Assembly: GCF_003730135.1 (NCBI RefSeq)
Contig: NZ_RJVO01000001.1
Location: forward strand, 892,001-956,000
Length of the DNA stretch: 64,000 nucleotides
Direction: 5' to 3'
Source: Stagnimonas aquatica
Lineage (GTDB): Bacteria > Pseudomonadota > Gammaproteobacteria > Nevskiales > Nevskiaceae
Below the pieces are notes generated by a model. That model worked only from the letters and a program-made list of their open reading frames with translations, ran no database searches and was not told the origin of the DNA. Shown here piece by piece: positions 25,801-37,344 of the stretch. The position numbers and the translations under genes were made by a program. Numbering within the stretch: the stretch's first letter is position 1; each line of letters begins with the position of its first letter.

Positions 25801-25897
25801 GCTGATGGGGCACTGCGCAACACCGCAGGGCGGTCGAGAGGCCGCAGAGGGGCGCTGCTGCGCGGCGCGTGCTCGGATCAGACGGATTCCGGCGGCC

Positions 25898-26563
25898 TTA
25901 CTTGACCCAAAGCAGGAACAGCGACAGCGCGCCGGCGTAGAACACCGTCACCGCCAGCGCGCCGGCGATCTTCTGCCAGCGCGGCGCCTCGGCGGTGACC
26001 CGCCACATCCACAGCGCGGCGACCGCCAGCAGGGCTTCCGGGATCAGCGGGTAGAGCGCGAAGCCGGCGACCATGTTGACGTCCTGCGCGTACCAGAGAT
26101 TGAGCGGCCGCGCCGCCCATTCCCAGAGCAGGAACAGCAGCAGGGCGGCGACGCCGGCGAACAGGTAGGACCAGCCGCGCTTCACCGCCGCTGCATAGAG
26201 CGTGATCGGCCAGAGCAGCATGATCCACATGCCGGCGAAGTAGACCGGCACCACGTTGGCGAGCTTGGGCACGCCGTAGTTGGGGAACACCAGGGTGCCC
26301 ATGCGCTTGACCAGCATCCAGTCGGCAGCCGGCAGGGTCAGCGACAGCGGCAGCAGGAAGGTCCACAGCACATACCACTGCGGGTGCCGGCGCCAACGCG
26401 CCGCCAGCGGCAGCGCCAGGTTGTAGAGCGCCGCCAGCCAGATCAGCGCGCGGCCCAGGTTGTGGCCCTCAAGGCCGATGGTCAGCGGCAGGGCGAGGGC
26501 GAAGAACGCCAGGTGGAACAGGGCGGCGTCCCGGAGGGAGGCCTGGTTGGGGCTGTCGATCAT
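25898..26563 (-). CDS. hypothetical multi-spanning membrane protein, 221 aa
   Basis: Starts at the ATG of [16 protein letters not shown], with a good AAGGA upstream; longer in-frame translations antisense to purE are not used. About six or seven hydrophobic segments are visible ([84 protein letters not shown]). No signature I recognise. It is divergent from purE with a 115-bp promoter gap. Confidence 0.78.
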   Translation of the reverse strand: MIDSPNQASLRDAALFHLAFFALALPLTIGLEGHNLGRALIWLAALYNLALPLAARWRRHPQWYVLWTFLLPLSLTLPAADWMLVKRMGTLVFPNYGVPKLANVVPVYFAGMWIMLLWPITLYAAAVKRGWSYLFAGVAALLLFLLWEWAARPLNLWYAQDVNMVAGFALYPLIPEALLAVAALWMWRVTAEAPRWQKIAGALAVTVFYAGALSLFLLWVK

Positions 26564-26678
26564 TTTCTTATTGTCCTTCCTGGCCCCGGCGGCCGCCACG
26601 CCACCGAACGGCAAAACATGCAGCATCCCGCGCAGGATGGCAGAATTGGGCACTTTCCCGCCAAACAACGGAAACCTC

Positions 26679-27209
26679 GTGCCGGAAAGTCCGCGCGACA
26701 GCGCCTCCGCTAAACCCCTCGTCGGTGTGATCATGGGCTCCCGGTCCGACTGGGAGACCATGCAGCATGCCGTGCAGACGCTGGTTGATCTCGGCGTGCC
26801 GCACGAGGCCCGCGTGGTCTCCGCCCACCGCACCCCCGACCTGCTGTTCGACTACGCCGAAGCGGCGGTCGGCCGTGGCCTGAAGGTGATCATCGCCGGT
26901 GCCGGCGGGGCCGCCCATCTGCCGGGCATGTGCGCCGCCAAGACCCGCCTGCCGGTGCTGGGCGTGCCGGTGCAGAGCAAGGCGCTCAACGGTCAGGACT
27001 CGCTGCTCTCCATCGTGCAGATGCCGGCCGGCATTCCGGTCGGAACCCTGGCGATCGGCCGCGCCGGCGCCACCAATGCCGCGCTGCTGGCCGCCGCCAT
27101 CCTCGCCAACGAGGACGCCGCGCTGGCCGAGCGCCTGGACGCTTTCCGCGCCGCCCAGACCCGCAAGGTTCTGGAAGACGCGCCGCTGGAACTGACTCCC
27201 GTCCTATGA
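26679..27209 (+). CDS. purE: N5-carboxyaminoimidazole ribonucleotide mutase
   Basis: Class I PurE converts N5-CAIR to CAIR in purine synthesis. The GTG start gives 176 aa, close to the E. coli length; an ATG 14 codons upstream is possible. Diagnostic strings are [37 protein letters not shown] and [15 protein letters not shown]. The stop overlaps the purK start (ATGA), so the two steps are made together. Confidence 0.97.
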   Translation: MPESPRDSASAKPLVGVIMGSRSDWETMQHAVQTLVDLGVPHEARVVSAHRTPDLLFDYAEAAVGRGLKVIIAGAGGAAHLPGMCAAKTRLPVLGVPVQSKALNGQDSLLSIVQMPAGIPVGTLAIGRAGATNAALLAAAILANEDAALAERLDAFRAAQTRKVLEDAPLELTPVL

Positions 27210-28297
27210 AGATCGGCATCTTGGGCGCCGGCCAGTTGGGCCGGATGCTGGCGCTGGCGGGCTATCCGCTGAATCTCGATTTCGTTTTTCTCGACCCCGC
27301 CACCGAGGCCTGCGCAGCGCCGCTGGGCAGCCATATCCAGGCCGGCTTCGACGACGAGCGGGCGCTGACCGAGTTCTGCGTCAGCGTCGATGTCGCCAGC
27401 TTCGAGTTCGAGAACGTCAGCGCCGAGAGCGCTGGCTTCGTCGCCAGCCGCATTCCCTTGCATCCCTCACCGGCGGCGCTCACCGCCGGCCAGGACCGCC
27501 TGCACGAGAAGCAGTTGTTCCAGCGCCTCGGCATTCCGGTGCCGGCGCATGCGGCGATCAGCTCGCTGGAAGGCCTGCGCCAGGCCGTGCGCCAGCTCGG
27601 CCTGCCGGCGGTGCTCAAGACCCGGCGCATGGGCTACGACGGCAAGGGCCAGGCCGTGCTGCGCAGCGAAAGCGAGCTGGAAGCCGCCTGGGAACGCCTG
27701 GGCTCGCAGCCGCTGATCCTGGAACAGTTCATCCCCTTCGAGCGGGAAGTCAGTTGCCTGGCGGTGCGCGCGCAGGACGGCCAGATGCGCTTCTACCCGC
27801 TGGTGGCGAACGTCCACCGCGACGGCATCCTGCGCACCGCGATACCGACCCTGGCCGATCCGCTGCAGCGCGAGGGCGAGGACTACGCGCGACGGGTCGC
27901 CGAGCAGCTCGACTACGTCGGCGTGCTGGCCTTCGAGTTCTTCGTCGCCGGCGGCCGCCTGCTGGCCAACGAGATCGCGCCGCGCGTGCACAACTCCGGT
28001 CACTGGAGCATCGAAGGCGCGGAGTGCTCGCAGTTCGAGAATCACCTGCGCGCGGTAGCCGGCCTGCCCCTGGGCGGGACCCGTCTGCGCGGGGCTTCGG
28101 CGATGGTGAACCTGATCGGCGACGCGCCGCCGGTGGCCGAACTGGCCGCGCTGCCCGGCGTGCATGTGCACCTCTACGGCAAGACCCCCAAGCCGCAGCG
28201 CAAGATCGGCCACGTCACCGTCACCGCCGATCACCACGACGAGCTGTTGGCCCTGCTGGCGCCGGTGCAGACGCTGGTGGAGCGCTACGCCGGCTGA
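27206..28297 (+). CDS. purK: 5-(carboxyamino)imidazole ribonucleotide synthase
   Basis: ATP-grasp enzyme of 363 aa that makes N5-CAIR from AIR, bicarbonate and ATP, supplying PurE. Start [20 protein letters not shown] is the typical dinucleotide-like N-terminus. ATP-grasp features include [32 protein letters not shown] and the C-terminal [17 protein letters not shown]. Coupled to purE by the 4-bp overlap. Confidence 0.97.
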   Translation: MKIGILGAGQLGRMLALAGYPLNLDFVFLDPATEACAAPLGSHIQAGFDDERALTEFCVSVDVASFEFENVSAESAGFVASRIPLHPSPAALTAGQDRLHEKQLFQRLGIPVPAHAAISSLEGLRQAVRQLGLPAVLKTRRMGYDGKGQAVLRSESELEAAWERLGSQPLILEQFIPFEREVSCLAVRAQDGQMRFYPLVANVHRDGILRTAIPTLADPLQREGEDYARRVAEQLDYVGVLAFEFFVAGGRLLANEIAPRVHNSGHWSIEGAECSQFENHLRAVAGLPLGGTRLRGASAMVNLIGDAPPVAELAALPGVHVHLYGKTPKPQRKIGHVTVTADHHDELLALLAPVQTLVERYAG

Positions 28298-28312
28298 GCC
28301 GGGTCGCCGCGC

Positions 28313-28334
28313 AGCCCTGAAATCACTCAGGGCT
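28313..28334. terminator. stem-loop between convergent purK and parA-like genes
   Basis: Perfect 8-bp inverted repeat AGCCCTGA ... TCAGGGCT with loop AATCAC. It overlaps the parA-like stop codon. It could end transcription in both directions, though neither side has a U-tract. Confidence 0.5.
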
Positions 28335-29067
28335 TGAGATCGGCCTTGAGTTCCTTCCACAGCAGCCGGTAGGCCTCGGCGGCCGGGTGGCTGCTGGCGT
28401 AGTCCTCGATGGGCGCGCGGTGCTCGCCCATTTTCTCCACCCCCGAGGCGTAGGGGATCACCGCCTTGTAAGGCCTGGGCATGGCCTTGGGCGGCTGCTC
28501 GATCAGCGCCCGATGCAGACCGCGACGGCGGTCAGCCAAGGACCAGAAGCCGCGCAGCTTGGCCTTGGGGAAGTCGTGTTCGGCGAAGTAGTCCAACACC
28601 TGCTTGAGCGCGCGCAGCGAGAGGTGGGTGGGCACGGTCGGCACCAGCACCCGGTCGGCGGCGGCGAAGATGTTGTCGGCCAGGTGCGAGAGGCTGGGCG
28701 GGCAGTCGAGCACGCACAGCGAATAGCTCTCGGACAGTGGCTCCAGCAGCGTCGCCAGGGTGTCGCGGCCGTCCTTGCGCAGCCAGGTGTCGAGATGGCG
28801 GCTGGCGAGATCGGCCGGGATCAGCGACAGGTTCGGCCAGGCGGTTTCCTGAACCCACTGGCCGATGGGGGCGCCGCCGGTCCATAGCGATTTCGGCTTG
28901 GCCGCTTCCGGCGCTTCGGCGCGCAGCGTCCAACTGGCGGCACCCTGGGGATCGAGATCCCAGAGCAGCGTCGGCAGGCCGGACCTGGCGGCCAGGGTGG
29001 CGAGATTCACCGCGGCGGCGGTCTTACCGACACCGCCCTTGAGGTGGTAGAGCGCGACTGTCTTCAT
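28327..29067 (-). CDS. orphan ParA/MinD-type ATPase
   Basis: 246 aa. Begins MKTVALYHLKGGVGKTAAAV, the deviant Walker A (KGGVGKT) of ParA proteins. Switch/Walker B strings are LLWDLDPQGAASWTL and LCVLDCPPSLS. It lacks an N-terminal HTH and no parB is adjacent, so it is probably not the chromosome ParA but a dedicated positioning or regulatory ATPase. Partner not visible. Divergent from the EamA transporter. Confidence 0.88.
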   Translation of the reverse strand: MKTVALYHLKGGVGKTAAAVNLATLAARSGLPTLLWDLDPQGAASWTLRAEAPEAAKPKSLWTGGAPIGQWVQETAWPNLSLIPADLASRHLDTWLRKDGRDTLATLLEPLSESYSLCVLDCPPSLSHLADNIFAAADRVLVPTVPTHLSLRALKQVLDYFAEHDFPKAKLRGFWSLADRRRGLHRALIEQPPKAMPRPYKAVIPYASGVEKMGEHRAPIEDYASSHPAAEAYRLLWKELKADLKP

Positions 29068-29171
29068 GGACCGCTCCCTGCGGGCTCCAGCGCATTATGT
29101 CGCCAGCAACGGTCGCTCTGCCGGCGGCGCGCCGGGCTACCATCGCCGCCGTCCCCCAACGGCCCTGCGCG

Positions 29172-30050
29172 ATGCCGCTTTCTTCCTCCTCCCGTCGCGC
29201 TCTTTGGTACGCCCACGGCGCGGCGCTGCTGCTGGGGGGTACGGCCCTGTTCCCGCGCCTGATTGCCTTGCCGGCCGAGCAACTGGTCAGCCTGCGAACC
29301 GCCATCGCCGCGCTGCTGTTGCTGAGCCTGGCGCTGGCGCGGCGAAGCTCCTGGGCCTGGCTGGCGGGTGCCGGTAAGCGCTGGCTGCTGCTCAGTGGAC
29401 TGCTGCTGGGCGGCCACTGGTGGGCCTATTACGAGGCCATCCAGCGCGGCGGCGTGGGCCTGGCGGTGGTGCTGGTTTACAGCTCGCCGGCCATGACCGT
29501 GCTGCTGGAAGCCTGGCTGCACCGACGCTGGCCGGCCAGGCACAGCCTGCTGGCGGCGACTGCGGTGAGTCTCGGCGTGGCCCTGGTGCTGCTGCCAAGG
29601 TTCGGCGATCAGCAACCGGCGCCCCTGGCGGCGGGCTTGGCCCTGTTGGCGGCGCTGCTCTACGCCTTGCGCAACCTGCTGGTGCGCGAGCGACTGGCGC
29701 AGGCACCGGGCCTGGGCCTCGCCGGCACGCAGTTCGCAGTGGTGGCGCTCGCGGGACTGCCCAGCCTGCGCGGCCTGCACCTGGATGCATCGACCTGGGC
29801 TTGGCTGCTGCTGTTCGGCAGCCTGTTCACCGCCTTGCCGCACCTGGCGCTGCTGCTGGCACTCCAGCGCTTGCCGACCTCGACGGTGGCGCTGGTGGCC
29901 AGCCTGGAAGTGCCCTATGCGGTGCTGCTGGCCTGGTGGCTGTTGCAGGAGCCACCGGGAACAACGCTGCTGGCGGGCGGGCTCTGCATCCTCGGTGCCG
30001 CTTGGCTGGCCAGCCGGCACGCGGGCGACGACGCGGCGCAGGGGGCCTAG
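29172..30050 (+). CDS. EamA/DMT-family transporter
   Basis: 292 aa, about ten TM helices in two EamA repeats, expected to export small metabolites. The start is the ATG of MPLSSSSRRALWYAHGAAL; an earlier in-frame ATG adds a non-hydrophobic tail that looks spurious. Repeat 1 includes GLLLGGHWWAYYEAIQRGGV and repeat 2 VALVASLEVPYAVLLAWWLL. Substrate unknown. Its stop overlaps the stop of the convergent small gene (CTAG). Confidence 0.88.
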   Translation: MPLSSSSRRALWYAHGAALLLGGTALFPRLIALPAEQLVSLRTAIAALLLLSLALARRSSWAWLAGAGKRWLLLSGLLLGGHWWAYYEAIQRGGVGLAVVLVYSSPAMTVLLEAWLHRRWPARHSLLAATAVSLGVALVLLPRFGDQQPAPLAAGLALLAALLYALRNLLVRERLAQAPGLGLAGTQFAVVALAGLPSLRGLHLDASTWAWLLLFGSLFTALPHLALLLALQRLPTSTVALVASLEVPYAVLLAWWLLQEPPGTTLLAGGLCILGAAWLASRHAGDDAAQGA

Positions 30051-30397
30051 CAGGTCTGGGTCCGAGGCTGGGCCGGCGCCGAGGGCAGACGGCATTGGCG
30101 TTGCGGCGATGGCCGACTCAAAGCCAGCGGACTGTCGCTGGTACGCAGCGCCAGTTGCCGCTCAGCCCAGGCCTTGGCGCCGTAGCTCCCCTGGGGTGTA
30201 ACCACCAAGCCTTCCAGCCGCACCACGGTGAGGGCATGGGCAGGCCCGTCGGGAACACCCGGAGCCCGCGCGGCGAAGGCCAACGCGGTACAGGCCAGCA
30301 GGGCGGCGGCAACCACGCCAGTGTTGATGGCTTCCAGCAAGCGGCTGGCCTTGGCGCGGCGGTGACCCAGCCACGGACTCCGCGAATTCCTTTTCAT
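30047..30397 (-). CDS. small single-span membrane protein, 116 aa
   Basis: Hypothetical. A very good Shine-Dalgarno (GGAGGAGAG, about 7 nt before the ATG) supports the start MKRNSRSPWLGHRRAK. One TM segment (GVVAAALLACTALAFAA) follows a positively charged N-terminus; the rest (HALTVVRLEGLVVTPQGSYG) would be periplasmic. No family recognised. Convergent with EamA. Confidence 0.65.
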   Translation of the reverse strand: MKRNSRSPWLGHRRAKASRLLEAINTGVVAAALLACTALAFAARAPGVPDGPAHALTVVRLEGLVVTPQGSYGAKAWAERQLALRTSDSPLALSRPSPQRQCRLPSAPAQPRTQTC

Positions 30398-30490
30398 GGG
30401 CGTCTCTCCTCCGGAACGACTGCGGCGTATGGATGCGCCGCAGACCGTGGAGGTTGGAAACGCACGGCATTCCCGTGCTTCGGCGATCGC

Positions 30491-32365
30491 TCAGGGACTG
30501 GTGATGGCGCTCACCGGCACCGCCGGCAGCAGCACGCTGGAGGGGTGGGCGGCGTCGCTGTAGAAGGTGATCAGGCCCAGCGCCTGATCGACCAGATCGG
30601 TCACCGGCGGCAGACCATGCGGGAAGTCGCTGCCGCTGACGGTGATGCGCAGGCGGTTGCCCTTCTTGATCACGACGGCAGTCGGAAATACCTCGACCGG
30701 TAGCAGCGTCGGCTCGCCGGCCACCAGCGGCTGGCGCGAGGCTTCGGTGTAGGCATGCCAGGGCTGGATCATCTGCCCGCCGAGTTTGCGCGAGCGTGCC
30801 TCATCAACAGCACGGAAGGAGGCGGTGAGGATGCCGTTGCTGCGCTCGTGCGAGACACCGTCAGCCGTCACTTCGGTGACCCGCACCAGCACGCCGGCGT
30901 CGGTGCCCGTGGATGACACCCAGAGATCGGCCTGGATGGGGCCGTTGAAGTAGTAGTCCTCGGCCATCGGCTCGCTGGTGTAGCTCAGTTCCAGCAGGGC
31001 CTCGTTGAGGCGGTTGTCACTGAAGCAGGGCAGTTGCGTGGCGCCGAGCAGGCCGGCAGTCCACTGCGAGGTGCTGGTGGAGCAGAGGCCATTGACCGGC
31101 TGCTGCAGGGCAACGCGGCTGGATTCGTCGGCCGCGGGTGCGGCGCGGCTGAGGCTCTGGTCGCCGCGCAGGTACCAGCGCTCCGGGCGGGCCTGCGGGT
31201 GCGGCCAGTCGCTGGCGGTGCTGTAGCGTTCCTCGCCCCAGAGATACTGGGTGACGTTGGGCACGCTCTCGGCCTGGTTGCCGAGGCCCTTGAGGTAGCG
31301 GTCGAACCACATCAGGGCGATGGAATCGAGGTCGGGCACGTTGTCGCGCGGCAGGCCTTCGCCCATCGAGCCATCCAGGTGCTGCCAGGGGCCGATCAGC
31401 AGCTTGCTGGTGGCGTGGCCCTTGAGCGCCTCGTACAGCAGCGGCTCGCCGCGCTGGAAGATGTCGTTGAGGCCGCCGACGACGAAGGTCGGCACCTTGA
31501 TGCGGTCGGTGTATTCCAGCGGCGAACGAAGGCGCCAGAACTCGCTGTCGTAGTTCTGCCCGCCCAGACCAAGCGCCGCCTGGGCGATGACCGGCACCTG
31601 GAACTGGGTCAGGGCGCCGAGCAGGTGCTCGGCCAGCACCAGCGGCAGATTCGGGTCCGGCTCCACCGGCAACAGCCCGAGCCCGGTGACCAGGCCCATC
31701 CACAGCGGAATGAAACCAATGTTGACCTGGCCGCCGCTGAACACGATGTCGCGGTAGGCATCGCCCATCGGCACGATGGCGAACACCGCCTTGTGCGCCG
31801 GGTGCTGGTGGGCGGCGGTGAACAACTGGGTGATGGCCATGAACGAGGCGCCCCAGGTACCGACCTGGCCGTTGCTCCAGCTCTGCTTGGCGGCCCAGTC
31901 GATCACTTCCAGATAGTCGCCCTGTTCGTTCTCGCCGAAAGCCTCCCAGGTGCCGCCGGACAGGCCCGTGCCGCGCACATCGACGCTGAGGTGGGCATAG
32001 CCATGACGGACCAGGAAGGCATTGCTGGCCGGGATCGCCGGAATACTCTTGTTGTAGCCGGTCTGGGTCAGGATCACCGGGAACGGCCCGGGCAGCGCCT
32101 TACCGTCGGCATCGGCGGGCAAGGCCACCGAGGCCGAGAGCTGGACGCCGTCGCGCAGGGTGATCTTCAAGCCGGTCTGGGAGACCGTGCCTGGTGCCTC
32201 TTCGGCGCGTTGATAGTGGAACCAGGCCTGCTTGGCGCCGGTTTCGTTGCCGATCCCGCTGCTGCGGTCACTGCTGTCGCCCGCGCCGCCGCAGGCAGCA
32301 AGCAGGCTTAGCGCGCTGGCGAGCGCCACGGACAGGGTGGCACGGGCTGCCTGGGGCAGGTTCAT
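30491..32365 (-). CDS. CocE/NonD-family (X-Pro dipeptidyl-peptidase-like) hydrolase lipoprotein
   Basis: 624 aa. GGAGGAG precedes the ATG of MNLPQAARATLSVALASALS. Lipobox LLAAC puts the lipidated cysteine at residue 25. The alpha/beta-hydrolase core includes ITLRDGVQLSASVALPADAD, SVDVRGTGLSGGTWEAF and the nucleophile elbow GTWGASFMA, with the C-terminal jelly-roll DLWVSSTGTDAGVLVRV. Family members hydrolyse esters or amides (cocaine esterase, glutaryl-acylase, X-prolyl peptidase). Substrate not assignable. Probably on the cell surface or periplasmic side of the outer membrane. Confidence 0.88.
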   Translation of the reverse strand: MNLPQAARATLSVALASALSLLAACGGAGDSSDRSSGIGNETGAKQAWFHYQRAEEAPGTVSQTGLKITLRDGVQLSASVALPADADGKALPGPFPVILTQTGYNKSIPAIPASNAFLVRHGYAHLSVDVRGTGLSGGTWEAFGENEQGDYLEVIDWAAKQSWSNGQVGTWGASFMAITQLFTAAHQHPAHKAVFAIVPMGDAYRDIVFSGGQVNIGFIPLWMGLVTGLGLLPVEPDPNLPLVLAEHLLGALTQFQVPVIAQAALGLGGQNYDSEFWRLRSPLEYTDRIKVPTFVVGGLNDIFQRGEPLLYEALKGHATSKLLIGPWQHLDGSMGEGLPRDNVPDLDSIALMWFDRYLKGLGNQAESVPNVTQYLWGEERYSTASDWPHPQARPERWYLRGDQSLSRAAPAADESSRVALQQPVNGLCSTSTSQWTAGLLGATQLPCFSDNRLNEALLELSYTSEPMAEDYYFNGPIQADLWVSSTGTDAGVLVRVTEVTADGVSHERSNGILTASFRAVDEARSRKLGGQMIQPWHAYTEASRQPLVAGEPTLLPVEVFPTAVVIKKGNRLRITVSGSDFPHGLPPVTDLVDQALGLITFYSDAAHPSSVLLPAVPVSAITSP

Positions 32366-32391
32366 GGGGTTCTCCTCCAAGATTCGATCCG

Positions 32392-32449
32392 GCCCCTTGA
32401 GGGGCTCTGCTGTCTTAGGCCACCGGGGCCGCGCGGAACGCGACCCCGG
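32392..32449 (-). terminator. two GC-rich stem-loops downstream of gyrB
   Basis: In the gap between gyrB and the downstream hydrolase there are two hairpins: CCGGGG...CCCCGG (32423-32449) and GCCCC-TTGA-GGGGC (32392-32405). They may end or attenuate the gyrB transcript before the hydrolase. Neither has a clear U-tract. Confidence 0.4.
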
Positions 32450-32460
32450 CGAGGCCGATT

Positions 32461-34893
<2,433 letters not shown>

Positions 34894-35994
34894 CTAGACA
34901 GAATCCGTAGCGCTCAAATTTCCATGTTCCACGTGGAACACGCGGTGGGCAGTGCTGGCATTGCCCGCAGGCATCAATCCAACTCGCCATTCTAACGAGG
35001 TCACCATGCTTTGTCCGGGATAGTCGGCCAAGGCAGCGAGCAGGCGACGCTGCCAGTCCTGGGAAAGCTCTGCTTCCAGGTCATCAAGCAGGATCACCGG
35101 GCTGTTCTGACGGACCCGGGCCACCAAGCTAGCCTGAGCCAGAATCATCGCCACCGCCAGCAGCTTCTGTTGTCCCCGGCTGACGAAGCTACGCGCGTCG
35201 CGCTCCTGGAAGCGCAGCCGCAGTTCCGCTCGGTGCGGACCAGCATGGGTAAAACCCATTTTGCGGTCGCCTGCGAGCCCAAGGCTGATCGCGGATTGCA
35301 GATCAAGGCTTTCGTCCCAGCCAGCGACCAGTTGTAGGCTGATCCGATCAGTATCCAGCAAGCGAGCCAGCCAGAGTCTCACCTCGCCTTCCAGCACCTT
35401 CAGGTGATTGCGTCGAATCGCCTGCAAGGCTTCGCCAGCGACGACCAGTTCCGGATCCCAGGCCGCAATCTGCGGCGGCGACAGGCGTTGGCGCAGAGCC
35501 TGATTGCGTTGCCGAAGAGCACGCTCGTACCGACGCCAAAGCGAAAAAAAGGACTGTTCCACGTAGAACAATCCCCAGTCGAGGTAGCGGCGGCGATAAA
35601 CCGGGCCCTCTTCGAAAACCCGATGCAACTGGCGATCCACCAAGGCAACCGGGGCGGCCTCGGCCAGCTCTTTGCGATTGCTGAGTTCACCGAGTCGACG
35701 AACCTGTACTTCGCCACGCTGAACCAGCACCGACCATGGCGTGGCGGGCGCTCCGCCGCTGACGTCTTCCGCCAAGGCAATCTGTACACGGGCGAGCGAC
35801 TGCCCTTCGCGGATCAACTCCTCGACACGTCGGGCGCGAAAACTGCCCGCCCGAGTAGCCAGGTAAATTGCTTCAAGTACCGAAGTCTTACCGGCGGCAT
35901 TGGCACCGTGCAGGATATTGATCCCAGGGTGCGGATCCAGACGGAACTGCTCGAAGCGTCGCAGCGATTCCGCTGCGACCCGGGCGATACGCAT
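34894..35994 (-). CDS. recF: DNA replication and repair protein RecF
   Basis: SMC-like ATPase of 366 aa that loads RecA at gaps. Walker A is HGANAAGKTSVLEAIY, the ABC signature is in FVSRGQQKLLAVAMIL, and Walker B is PVILLDDLEAEL. It lies 24 bp after dnaN in the classical order. Confidence 0.97.
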   Translation of the reverse strand: MRIARVAAESLRRFEQFRLDPHPGINILHGANAAGKTSVLEAIYLATRAGSFRARRVEELIREGQSLARVQIALAEDVSGGAPATPWSVLVQRGEVQVRRLGELSNRKELAEAAPVALVDRQLHRVFEEGPVYRRRYLDWGLFYVEQSFFSLWRRYERALRQRNQALRQRLSPPQIAAWDPELVVAGEALQAIRRNHLKVLEGEVRLWLARLLDTDRISLQLVAGWDESLDLQSAISLGLAGDRKMGFTHAGPHRAELRLRFQERDARSFVSRGQQKLLAVAMILAQASLVARVRQNSPVILLDDLEAELSQDWQRRLLAALADYPGQSMVTSLEWRVGLMPAGNASTAHRVFHVEHGNLSATDSV

Positions 35995-36018
35995 CGAGCA
36001 AGAACGCGAGCGGCTCGC

Positions 36019-37125
36019 TCAGAGCCGCATCGGCATCACCACGTATTTGCTGTGTGTGCTTTCACCGGCCTCGAACAACAGGCCGCTGGCATCGGGACCG
36101 CGAAGTTCCAGGACGAAGTTCTCGGTCTTCATCGCGTCGAGCGCGTCCAGCAGGTAGGTCACGTTGAAACCGATCTCCATCGGCTCCCCGTCCAGTTCCA
36201 CCTCGACTTCTTCCTCGGCTTCCTCGCGCTCGGGATTCTGGGTCTGGATGCGCAGGAGATCAGGCTCCAGCTGCAAACGGACTCCACGGAATTTCTCGTT
36301 GGAGAGAATCGCCGCACGCGACAGAGCGGCTCGGACTTTCTCACGCTGCCCGAGTACACGCCGGTCCTGGGAGTCGGGAATGACCCGCTCGTAGTCCGGG
36401 AACCGGCCGTCGATGAGCTTGGAAGTGATCCGCAGATTGAGCAGCTGCACCTGAATCTGCCCACCGCCAATGCTGAGCGTGACCTCCGCATCGCCGCCGT
36501 CCAGCAGACGCGCCAGTTCCAGCACGGCCTTGCGCGGCAAGATGATCTGCAGGTCTTCTTTCACGCCGGTTTCCAGCGCGAGTTCAGACATCGCCAGTCG
36601 ATGACCATCGGTAGCGACCGCACGCACCCACTGAGGGCCGATGTGCAGCAGCATGCCGTTGAGGTAGTAGCGGACGTCCTGCTGTGCCATCGCGAAAGAA
36701 ACCCGTTCGATCAGGCTACGCAAGGCCTTGTGCGTCAGCGTGACCTGGGTGTCAGCCTGAATGCCGGCGAGGGAGGGAAACTCCTCCGCCCCCAGAGTCG
36801 CCAGAGTGAACCGGCTCTTGCCCGAACGCACCAGCATGCGGCCTTCTTCGGCAATCTCGAAACTGACTTCCGCGCCTTCGGACAAGCCGCGCAGGATGTC
36901 GTAGAGCTTGCGGGCCGGTGCAGTCACCTTGCCAGGCTTCAGGTTCTGCACCGGCGTGCTGACTTCCATCTCGATCTCGAGATCGGTGGCACGTACAACC
37001 AGCTCGGCATCACGGGCTTCGAGAAAGACATTGCTAAGGATTGGCAAGGTCTGGCGTCGTTCCACAACGCCAACCACGGTCTGGAGTGCGCCGAGAAGTT
37101 CGTTGCGGACATGACGAATATGCAT
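36019..37125 (-). CDS. dnaN: DNA polymerase III beta sliding clamp
   Basis: 368-aa processivity clamp. Begins MHIRHVRNELLGALQTVVGV and continues RRQTLPILSNVFLEA. The C-terminal ends ESTHSKYVVMPMRL, the usual V-x-P-M-R end that forms the protein-binding cleft. The gene starts at the edge of the AT-rich dnaA-dnaN gap, the candidate origin. Confidence 0.98.
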   Translation of the reverse strand: MHIRHVRNELLGALQTVVGVVERRQTLPILSNVFLEARDAELVVRATDLEIEMEVSTPVQNLKPGKVTAPARKLYDILRGLSEGAEVSFEIAEEGRMLVRSGKSRFTLATLGAEEFPSLAGIQADTQVTLTHKALRSLIERVSFAMAQQDVRYYLNGMLLHIGPQWVRAVATDGHRLAMSELALETGVKEDLQIILPRKAVLELARLLDGGDAEVTLSIGGGQIQVQLLNLRITSKLIDGRFPDYERVIPDSQDRRVLGQREKVRAALSRAAILSNEKFRGVRLQLEPDLLRIQTQNPEREEAEEEVEVELDGEPMEIGFNVTYLLDALDAMKTENFVLELRGPDASGLLFEAGESTHSKYVVMPMRL

Positions 37126-37344
37126 AAACAGGAATCCTCAACAGTAATAATATTAATGCGACACCAAGCGTGGGGATAAGTCCTAAAACTATTTTTACAT
37201 CAACACGTTAGACTTAATTTTAAGGCCCGTTCCAACCCCTGCTGCAGCGTCAATTAAGGCTGTACTTCCGGTGGATAAAAACAGGCAGTCGAATTTCCAC
37301 AAGCTTATCCACAACTTCCTGGCCTTACATCCCCAGTCTTGCGA
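37126..37344. other. oriC: candidate chromosomal replication origin (oriC)
   Basis: The 219-bp dnaA-dnaN gap is markedly AT-rich compared with surrounding DNA. It holds one perfect DnaA box TTATCCACA (37305-37313) and near-matches TGGGGATAA (37171-37179, reverse) and GGTGGATAA (37270-37278, reverse). The stretch around 37141-37160 and 37188-37222 is A/T-dense and could be the unwinding element. The dnaN promoter must also lie here. The gap on the other side of dnaA has no DnaA box. Confidence 0.65.
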
